Source: Lingula anatina
Lineage: Eukaryota; Brachiopoda; Lingulata; Lingulida; Lingulidae
Length of the DNA: 43,796 nucleotides
NCBI RefSeq assembly: GCF_001039355.2
Contig: NW_019773770.1
Span: 498,001-541,796, forward strand
Reading direction: 5' to 3'
Part shown: in pieces, positions 26,401 to 35,041 of the stretch
Position numbering within the stretch: the stretch's first letter is position 1
Layout: every line of letters starts with the position of its first letter
Translations under genes and position numbers: made by a program
Notes under the pieces: model-generated
Told to the model about the DNA's origin: nothing
Database searches by the model: none
Seen by the model: the letters and a program-made list of their open reading frames with translations, nothing else

Positions 26401-26871
26401 TCATATATATCTGATCATTCTTTGTGTAGGAAATGCTTCAAAATATGCACAAGATCCCCACTGGAAAGATTTAGTGTTATTCTATGAATATTTCCATGCA
26501 GAAGATGGAAGAGGCTGTGGGGCCAGGTAGGTTCTTGAAGCCAGGATTATTTTTTTCTTCAAATTTCACTCATTATTTATATTCTTTATTGTCATATAAT
26601 AATGTTTATTTACTTCATAAAATATCACATTGAATATTTAAGTGTTACATCATCCATATGCCAATTTGAACATCTATGTTTAATGAGCTTTAAGGTCGAA
26701 AACAATATTTACTTGTACTACCTTTGCAGTTCATTGCTTTGACTTAATATTGTTATTGAAAGCTAATAATAATAATAATAATAATAATAATATGCATTTT
26801 ATTTCAGTCATCAAACTGGCTGGACTGCATTGGTTGTGGACTTCTTAAGAGCTTGCATTCCAGAGAAATAG
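17406..26871 (+). CDS. GH63 family glycosidase, YMR196W-type (MGH1-like (alpha/alpha)6 barrel)
   Basis: This is a complete 886-residue protein from 18 exons: 17406-17527, 17931-18099, 19225-19399, 20126-20298, 20728-20797, 21053-21202, 21633-21841, 22396-22620, 22865-22981, 23437-23588, 24001-24121, 24262-24421, 24651-24853, 25222-25365, 25659-25788, 26108-26287, 26430-26526 and 26808-26871. All are GT-AG and in phase. The N-terminal [22 protein letters not shown]-like [18 protein letters not shown] and [20 protein letters not shown] are hallmarks of a GH63 branch known in bacteria and as yeast YMR196W, distinct from ER glucosidase I (MOGS). YASWDLAFH (Asp436) is the probable general acid. 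NWRGPIW and YEYF (Glu853), followed by GWTAL, fit the C-terminal base motif of E. coli YgjK. There is no signal peptide or membrane segment, so the protein is probably cytosolic. The substrate is unknown. The start ATG lies 16 residues before the first conserved motif. Confidence 0.95.
20355..20380. repeat. (TTAA)n microsatellite
   Basis: About six TTAA units in a GH63 intron. Confidence 0.85.
21348..21594. repeat. G-rich minisatellite with assembly gap (183 N)
   Basis: A run of 23 G (21348-21370) is followed by CATTGACTGGGGGAATT, then N at 21388-21570, then GGGGGATTGACTGGGGGGAA. The same ATTGACTGGGGG unit on both sides shows that the gap lies inside a G-rich tandem array, which was probably unsequenceable. 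The array is in the GH63 intron between exons 6 and 7, so no coding sequence is lost. Confidence 0.85.
22253..22297. repeat. Perfect 20-bp hairpin
   Basis: AAAGTGCCAGGAATTCATTT (22253-22272) is exactly reverse-complementary to 22278-22297, with a 5-base loop. It lies in the GH63 intron upstream of exon 8. It could be a tiny foldback remnant or a structured RNA; it looks too short for a typical pre-miRNA. Confidence 0.85.
25823..25905. repeat. Compound (CA)n / (GA)n microsatellite
   Basis: An interrupted CA tract passes into an uninterrupted GA tract just after GH63 exon 15. Short open frames across it are low-complexity artefacts. Confidence 0.9.
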
Positions 26872-28904
26872 CAGTACAGCCTTATGTAGGAAAATACCAA
26901 ACTGTACACTGTGTAAGGCGCAGAGGAGCATTGGAAAATTAGTAAAACTTAAATAGAGTAAAATGTTCTGTGTGCAATACATGATCTGAATAGCATCCAA
27001 ATTTTTGGATTCTGCATATAGTGCCAGTACTAGACAATTAACCCAGAATTCTCAATGCATAGTTACAAATATACAGTTGTAAGGTGTAGAAGGTGAGTAA
27101 TGTTTCATATTCAAGGCAAGATACTCAGTTTAATATAGTTAAAGCAGAAATTAGAGTTAACCTCATGTATGTTTCTTACAGGGTATTTTCATCAGATGAA
27201 AACAATACTCTTGTATTCAAGCAAAATTTAAAAACAAGGCAGCAAAGCTTTCAGACAAAAAAATAAAAAAAATAAAGCTGCACAGAATAAGTTATTTTGT
27301 CAACTTTGGTGCAATAATACATTGTGCTTAACAGCAAATTAATGCAAATTTTAATTATGCACAACAGATAACATGGATGTTAGGAATATGTAACTAGCAT
27401 AAAGCTTTAGGTCCATGAGAGTTCAAATCCACGCACTGAAAATGCCAGAGTGAGAAAAAATGAACATTTCACAAAAAATTGCATTAACCCCAGAAAGAAA
27501 AATAATCCAAGCAGTCTTGATTTCCAATTTGAACTACATGTCAATCATAAGAATCATAACATATTTTATTTGGACATGTTGAAGAGCTGTGGTCAAATCA
27601 AAAAAGTTATGTTTCTTTTTTTGGCCAGGTTATTTCAGATCTCACATTGCATTTTTAGAAAGGTGTTATGTGTGATGAAGTGTATTTATTTGTCAACCTA
27701 TAAACCCTTGAGAAAATCTGAACATTAACAATACACGCTCTCTCTCGCTCGCTCTCTCTCATGGCTAATTGCTTAAATTTTGTTTTAATTTGCTAATGGT
27801 TAACTTGCCACATATCAATTAATCTATATACATTGTGTTTGTCAAGTTACTTTGTAAATGCATTCATATACTATTCAGTATGGAGTAGATATGGAAGCTA
27901 TTTGACACTATGGTTATGCATATAGCCACTTATGGGCCTGAAGTGAGTGGGTTTACACCATTTTCAGATAACACTTCTGTGGAAAACATATACAGCTTTA
28001 ATACTTATCGATCTAACATATTGGGTAAGATTTTGTGAACCTGAGCAGATTATTCCTTTTATTCTTTCAAGACAAGTGCATTTTAGAAAATAAATGTAAC
28101 TTTATTCCATACTTTATTAATTTTATTTTTTAATTTTCCATGCTCATGTGCATGCCAGGTTAATTATTTTAGAATAAGTTGGTTTAAGACAGCAATTTTT
28201 AATATGATGTTGTGAAATAAAGTTGTAGGTGGGCCTAAATCAGCCAATGTGTGCAAAACATATCTGGTGAATAATAGAAAATAACGTATCTCACATTGTA
28301 TTGCAATAAAGAAAAAAAAAAAAACCAATGATATGGCAATCTCAAAACTATAATGTTATTGGTTAGAATAATTCTGCATTTTCTAGTATTAACTTGTGTT
28401 ATACAAAATTATTATGCTTATTTCTTTAAGCAGTCTTGGACAAAAGTTAATAAATATGTTGGTCTATTAATGTTTTTATAAATTTTAGTAGATGTTTTAA
28501 ATTTCAAATCCAGTTTCATCAGTTATGTAATTGTAGCATATTCAAGTTAGTGTGGCTTTCCATTCCTTGTGCTAGGAAATTCCTTTTTTTTCCAAAAACT
28601 ACAATTTATTTCTTTGTAGATCTTGACATGTGATTGTTTATGTGCACATATGGTGTAGAATTTGAATAAAATTATCTTCATTGTCTTGAGGAAATAGTGA
28701 ATTAGCAATTGTTCAATTTTTTGAAAAGTTTGACAAACAGTATTTCAATTCTTTATATGCTGACATTGTGTTAAGTATCACTGCCTGTCCACATCTACAC
28801 TGTCTATGTAATCTTTTTCTTCCAATTTTTGATTGTACATGTGCTAGTTTGAAGTATGTATATAAAGTAAATATATAAATGGTACAATAATATATAAAAA
28901 ATAT
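26872..28904. other. GH63 3' flank
   Basis: No coding sequence is recognisable here. An AATAAA at 28216-28221 on the plus strand is kept in the allelic copy further right and may be the GH63 poly(A) signal, though several other A/T-rich candidates exist. A CT-rich microsatellite lies near 27738-27760. A 500-base block, 27438-27937, is absent from the second contig copy. Confidence 0.5.
27438..27937. other. 500-bp allelic insertion/deletion
   Basis: The flanks ACGCACT and CTGAAGTGAG meet directly near 32120 in the second copy of this region, so this block is present in one allele and missing in the other. No terminal repeats or target duplication are seen, so a deletion in the other allele is as likely as an insertion here. 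Confidence 0.7.
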
Positions 28905-30175
28905 GGATGGAAAATTCATAAAACTTTATTTCCATTTTGGTATATATAAAGGACCTTTCAAAGGACCAATAATTTTGTACATCTGTACAAATAAAATGTC
29001 CAACAAATAATTCTATACAAAATGGCGTGTATTCCAAAGTATCAACATTATACATGCTCAGTTGGCAAAGCTTACCAAAACAAACCATCTGAATTACAAG
29101 AAACTTCTCGAGTATTTCCTGTACAAGCTCAGATCAGTTTGCTATACACCAATAGGAATAATATATTACACAATCTTGGCTGCGTAGCTGCTATGCTTAT
29201 GAAACCTGCCACAGTAATGAACACATGAGTGTGCAATGAATGTTGTCAATTTTAAAAAAAAAATCCAACATGCCTTTGTCAGCATTCTATTCCGAATTGA
29301 GTCTTGATATATATCAATTTGTCCAATGTCATTCTTAATTCAATGAAATCTCTTATATCTACACATGAGACAACACAAAACTAAATCACAATTTACATTC
29401 CAACAAAATCTGGGATTTCGAAACATTTCCAAAAATAATACCATTGCATCTTTTTAGAACACAAACATTGTGTTGTGATTTCCACACTGTCCCGGCAGCA
29501 GCACAAAGATTTTATCCATTTTACTGATACTAAGACACAACTTATTTCAATATACTGGAATTCTAATACGACAGCTGGTAAGGAGCAGTGAAAAAGTATC
29601 TGACATTCATATCACATACAACAAACAATGCTTTACTATCTGCAATGGCCGGAAGATATGCTTGCATTGCACTGCGACTAGGACTGATACAGTTTCAACA
29701 AAAGAGACCATTTCTTAGATCTTCTACTTGGAATTTTGGCCCTTTACCCTGAACTGTACTGAATCATGCAATTATTCCTGCTGCCAATGTATCTATAGAC
29801 TTCCTGCAGATCTTTTTATTAATTCAGTGTTTTTTTTCTTTGTTTATTCAATCCTACAAAAGGGTATCAGCTGACCTACTGTTCACTGACATAAAACCTG
29901 AAACAAAATAAGACATAGCTTTTAATCAACATAGCATCACATATACACAATAGTGGGTGCACAGCTTCCAAAAATGAACCAAGTCAAAAATCATTTTTTC
30001 AATCTCTATAATTACTTGTTTTATATTCACTTTTCATTTTATAAGCATTTAATCGAACACATTTTGTTGCTTATCAAAAATTTACAAGCCAGCATAAACC
30101 TAGATCATTATTTCACTTTCTAAAGGCAAAACATCTGTACCTATTATTCAATACACTAAGTTTTCCTCTGTTTTA
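28905..30175 (-). other. eIF4H 3' UTR (first contig copy)
   Basis: This stretch lies directly downstream of the eIF4H stop codon on the minus strand. A minus-strand AATAAA (plus TTTATT at 28925-28930) near its left end is the likely poly(A) signal. Sequence from about 28890 rightward is almost identical between the contig copies, whereas sequence to the left differs at many positions, as expected if transcript sequence starts here. Small open frames on either strand inside it are incidental. Confidence 0.55.
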
Positions 30176-30336
30176 CTAATGTGATGTTTCGTCACTGGCT
30201 GTGTAATCATCTGGTTTGGCCTCCCTTGGTTTGCCAGAGCCAAATATGCTTGAATTTCTAGAAGGTTCTGATTGGGCAACAGGGTCTTTCTTGGTTCTCG
30301 GGAGCAGTTTTAACTTTGGCCTGGCAGCTGCACTTT
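30176..30336 (-). CDS. EIF4H: Redundant copy of eIF4H last exon (contig 1 end)
   Basis: It is identical to the last exon at 35042-35202 and encodes the conserved C-terminal [14 protein letters not shown]...IFGSGKPRE segment. No other eIF4H exon follows before the single N at 30617. It is therefore the end of a contig covering the same locus, not a second gene. Next to it the intron differs from the other copy by indels of 19 and 85 bases, which indicates the other allele. Confidence 0.85.
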
Positions 30337-30616
30337 CTAGAGATGTGATTGAAAATGTGTTAAATTCAACATTTTATTTGTAAGATAGTTCAAATTATGC
30401 TCAGACAATGAAAACCAAACCTATGATACCCTCATATTTTAACCCTGCTTCATCCTCTATAGGCGAAATTCTTACTAAGGAATCAACAGGCACCATTAAT
30501 TATGGTCTTTGGTATAACCAAACTGGTAAACAAAACCAGGGATCAACAGAGACAAGCACTTTGAAATAACTTAATTGCTTAACACCAAAAGTGGCAACCT
30601 AATAGGCTAGATCATT

Positions 30617-30617
30617 N
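30617..30617. other. Single-N contig junction
   Basis: To the left the sequence is eIF4H intron; to the right it jumps back to GH63 intron 15, matching position 25957 onwards. The N marks an artificial join of overlapping contigs. Confidence 0.85.
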
Positions 30618-30770
30618 TGTGTGCACATCCACATGTGTGCATGCATGATTGGGGATTATTTCTGAAACTGGAGATAGTTTTGATGAAAGGTTCTCTTGTT
30701 AATGATTATTTACTGTTGTGCAGATTCTTTCTGTGTAAATAACATAAAATATATTTCTATTTTTTTCCAG

Positions 30771-31426
30771 TGAACTATTTAATTGTTGAGGTTCTAAAAA
30801 GATATGACTTCTTCTATGGTGACTCACTGAAGGTAGACTTTCCTACAGGCTCAGGAAACAGCATGAGACTGAATTCTGTGGCAGACAAGTTGTCAGAAAG
30901 ATTGACCAGAATATTTCTCCCAGATGAAGATGGCAGACGACCCTGCCATGGTCAGTATAGATTTACAGAAAAATTCAACATTTAAGAAAAGAAAGAACAC
31001 CTTTTACTTTATATTTTTAATCAAAATAGTTGAAATTGTTTAAGTTATCAAATTATAAAAAAATCATATATATCTGATCATTCTTTGTGTAGGAAATGCT
31101 TCAAAATATGCACAAGATCCCCACTGGAAAGATTTAGTGTTATTCTATGAATATTTCCATGCAGAAGATGGAAGAGGCTGTGGGGCCAGGTAGGTTCTTT
31201 AAGACAGGATTATTTTTTTCTTCAAATTTCACTCATTATTTATGTTCTTTATTGTCATATAATAATGTTTATTTACTTCATAAAATATGACATTGAATAT
31301 TTAAGTGTTACATCATCCATTTGCCAATTTGAACATCTATGTTTAATGAGCTTTAAGGTCGAAAACAATATTTACTTGTACTACCTTTGCAGTTCATTGC
31401 TTTGACTTAATATTGTTATTGAAAGC

Positions 31427-31482
<56 letters not shown>

Positions 31483-31561
31483 TGCATTTTATTTCAGTCA
31501 TCAAACTGGCTGGACTGCATTGGTTGTGGACTTCTTAAGAGCTTGCATTCCAGAGAAATAG
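30771..31561 (+). pseudogene. Redundant copy of GH63 exons 16-18
   Basis: The exons 30771-30950, 31093-31189 and 31498-31561 encode the same protein as 26108-26287, 26430-26526 and 26808-26871, with intact splice sites and stop codon. No upstream exons accompany them. I read this as the same locus from another haplotype placed in tandem by the assembler, not as a real partial gene duplication. The copy includes the exon with the putative catalytic Glu853. Confidence 0.8.
31426..31482. repeat. (AAT)n microsatellite, long allele
   Basis: It corresponds to the shorter AAT run at about 26764-26791 in the first copy. The length difference supports allelic origin. Confidence 0.9.
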
Positions 31562-33425
31562 TGGTACAGCCTTATATAAGAAAATACCAAACTGTACACT
31601 GTGTAAGGTGCAGAGGAGCATTGAAAAATTAGTAAAACTTAAATAGAGTAAAATGTTTTGTGTGCAATACATGATCTGAACAGCGTCCACATTTTTGCAT
31701 TCTGCATATAGTGCCAGTACTAGACAATTAACCCAGAATTCTCAATGCATTGTTACAAATTTACAGTTGCAAGGTGTAGAAGGTGAGTAATGTTTCTTAT
31801 TCAAGGCAAGATACTCATTTTTATGTATTCAAAGCAGAAATTAGAGTTAACCTCATGTATGTTTCTTATAAGGTATTTTCATCAGATAAAAGCAATACTC
31901 TTGTATTCAAGCAGAATTTTAAAACAAGGCAGCAAAGCTTTCAGACAAAAAATCAAAAAATAAAGTTGCACGGAATAAGTTATTTTGTTAACTTTGGTGC
32001 AATAATACATTGTGCTTAATAGCAAATTAATGCAAATTTTAATTATGCACAACAGATAACATGGATGTTAGGAATATGTAACTAGCATAAGGCTTTAGAC
32101 CCATGAGAGTTCAAATCCACGCACTCTGAAGTGAGTGGGTTTACACCATTTTTAGATAAGACTTCATGAACCTGAGCAGATTATTCCTTTTATTCTTTCA
32201 AGACAAGTGCATTTTAGAAATTAAATGTTACTTTATTCCATACTTTATTAATTTTATTATTTAATTTTCCATGCTCATGTGCATGCTGGGTTAATTATTT
32301 TAGAATTAGTTGGATTAAGACAGCAATTTTTAATATGATGTTGTGAAATAAAGTTGTAGGTGGGCCTAAATCAGCCAATCTGTACAAAAAAATATCTGGT
32401 GAATAATAGAAAATAGGATATCTCATGTTGTATTGCAATGAAATAAATCCAATAATATGGCAATCTCAAAACTATAATGTTATTGGTCAGAATAATTTTA
32501 CATTTTTTAGTATTAATATTCATATTATACAAAATTATAATGCAGATTTCTTTAAGCAGTCACAGATAAAAGTTAATAAATATTCTGGTCTATTAATGTT
32601 TTCAAGAATTTTATTAGATGTTTAAAATTTCAAATTCCGTTTCATCAGTTATGTAATATTGTAGCATATTCACATTCAAGTTAGTGTAGCTTTCCATTCC
32701 TTGTGCTAGGAAATTCCTTTTTTTCCAAAAATTACCATTTGTCTTTGTAGATCTTGACATGCAATTGTTTATGTGCATATATGGTGTAGAATTTGAATAA
32801 AATGATCTTCATTGTCTTGAGGAAATAGTGTATTTGCAATTTTTTTTTTTTTTTTTTTGAAAAGGCTAACAAATAGTATTTCGATTTTTTTACATGCTGA
32901 CATTGTGTTAAGTATCACTGCCTGTCCACATCTACACTGTCCATGTAATCTTTTTCTTCCAATTTTTGTCTGTACATGCGCTAGTTTAAAGGATGTATAT
33001 AAAGTAAACATATAAATAGTATGATAATATATAAAAAATATGGATGGAAAATTCATAAAACTTTATTTCCATTTTGGTATATATAAAGGACCTTTCAAAG
33101 GACCAATAATTTTGTACATCTGTACAAATAAAATGTCCAACAAATAATTCTATACAAAATGGCGTGTATTCCAAAGTATCAACATTATACATGCTCAGTT
33201 GGCAAAGCTTACCAAAACAAACCATCTGAATTACAAGAAACTTCTCGAGTATTTCCTGTACAAGCTCAGATCAGTTTGCTATACACCAATAGGAATAATA
33301 TATTACACAATCTTGGCTGCGTAGCTGCTATGCTTATGAAACCTGCCACAGTAATGAACACGAGTGTGCAATGAATGTTGTCAATTTTTAAAAAAAAATT
33401 CAACATGCCTTTGTCAGCATTCTAT

Positions 33426-33426
33426 N
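33426..33426. other. Single-N contig junction
   Basis: The left sequence (matching the first copy up to about 29290) stops here. The right sequence restarts at a point matching 32695, so about 730 bases are repeated. Confidence 0.85.
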
Positions 33427-34159
33427 TTCCTTGTGCTAGGAAATTCCTTTTTTTCCAAAAATTACCATTTGTCTTTGTAGATTTTGACATGCAATTTTTT
33501 ATGTGCATATATGGTGTAGAATTTGAATAAAATGATTTTTATTGTTTTTGAGGAAATATTTTTTTTGCAATTTTTTTTTTTTTTTTTTTGAAAAGGCTAA
33601 CAAATAGTATTTCGATTTTTTTACATGCTGACATTGTGTTAAGTATCACTGCCTGTCCACATCTACACTGTCCATGTAATCTTTTTCTTCCAATTTTTGT
33701 CTGTACATGCGCTAGTTTAAAGGATGTATATAAAGTAAACATATAAATAGTATGATAATATATAAAAAATATGGATGGAAAATTCATAAAACTTTATTTC
33801 CATTTTGGTATATATAAAGGACCTTTCAAAGGACCAATAATTTTGTACATCTGTACAAATAAAATGTCCAACAAATAATTCTATACAAAATGGCGTGTAT
33901 TCCAAAGTATCAACATTATACATGCTCAGTTGGCAAAGCTTACCAAAACAAACCATCTGAATTACAAGAAACTTCTCGAGTATTTCCTGTACAAGCTCAG
34001 ATCAGTTTGCTATACACCAATAGGAATAATATATTACACAATCTTGGCTGCGTAGCTGCTATGCTTATGAAACCTGCCACAGTAATGAACACGAGTGTGC
34101 AATGAATGTTGTCAATTTTTAAAAAAAAATCCAACATGCCTTTGTCAGCATTCTATTCC
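33427..34159. repeat. Overlap of contig 3 with contig 2 (repeat of 32695-33425)
   Basis: It is near-identical to the preceding 0.73 kb. In its first 170 bases almost all differences are changes to T around a poly-T tract, which suggests low-quality contig-end sequence rather than biology. Confidence 0.8.
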
Positions 34160-35041
34160 GAATTGAGTCTTGATATATATCAATTTGTCCAATGTCATTC
34201 TTAATTCAATGAAATCTCTTATATCTACACATGAGACAACACAAAACTAAATCACAATTTACATTCCAACAAAATCTGGGATTTCGAAACATTTCCAAAA
34301 ATAATACCATTGCATCTTTTTAGAACACAAACATTGTGTTGTGATTTTCACACTGTCCCGGCAGCAGCACAAAGATTTTATCCATTTTACTGATACTAAG
34401 ACACAACTTATTTCAATATACTGGAATTCTAATACGACAGCTGGTAAGGAGCAGTGAAAAAGTATCTGACATTCATATCACATACAACAAACAATGCTTT
34501 ACTATCTGCAATGGCCGGAAGATATGCTTGCATTGCACTGCGACTAGGACTGATACAGTTTCAACAAAAGAGACCATTTCTTAGATCTTCTACTTGGAAT
34601 TTTGGCCCTTTACCCTGAACTGTACTGAATCATGCAATTATTCCTGCTGCCAATGTATCTATAGACTTCCTGCAGATCTTTTTATTAATTCAGTGTTTTT
34701 TTTCTTTGTTTATTCAATCCTACAAAAGGGTATCAGCTGACCTACTGTTCACTGACATAAAACCTGAAACAAAATAAGACATAGCTTTTAATCAACATAG
34801 CATCACATATACACAATAGTGGGTGCACAGCTTCCAAAAATGAACCAAGTCAAAAATCATTTTTTCAATCTCTATAATTACTTGTTTTATATTCACTTTT
34901 CATTTTATAAGCATTTAATCGAACACATTTTGTTGCTTATCAAAAATTTACAAGCCAGCATAAACCTACATCATTATTTCACTTTCTAAAGGCAAAACAT
35001 CTGTACCTGTTATTCAATACACTAAGTTTTCCTCTGTTTTA
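33780..35041 (-). other. eIF4H 3' UTR (copy contiguous with the full gene)
   Basis: It follows the eIF4H stop codon on the minus strand, with a minus-strand AATAAA (plus TTTATT at 33793-33798) near its left end. This gives a 3' UTR of about 1.25 kb. There is no long open frame in the sense direction. Confidence 0.55.

Larger units (their letters stand above)
30618..33425. repeat. Duplicate contig of 25957 to about 29290 (probable other allele)
   Basis: The block repeats GH63 exons 16-18, the intergenic DNA and part of the eIF4H 3' UTR in the same order and orientation. Differences are SNPs, microsatellite length (a longer AAT run at 31426-31482) and a missing 500-base block. Both ends coincide with single N bases (30617, 33426). 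Confidence 0.85.

Noticed and set aside
27450-27728. 92-codon plus-strand frame downstream of GH63
   Set aside because: It sits wholly inside the 500-base block missing from the other allele; low-complexity, Lys/Asn-rich, no homology recognised.
29022-29228. Open frame of about 70 codons (MACIPKYQHYTC...) found three times, also at 33159 and 33890, with an antisense partner
   Set aside because: It lies in the inferred eIF4H 3' UTR. Its repetition comes from the overlapping contigs, and it resembles no known protein.
30771-31561. True partial gene duplication of GH63
   Set aside because: The boundary falls mid-intron exactly at a lone N, flanking intergenic DNA is copied too, and differences look allelic. 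An assembly artefact is simpler.
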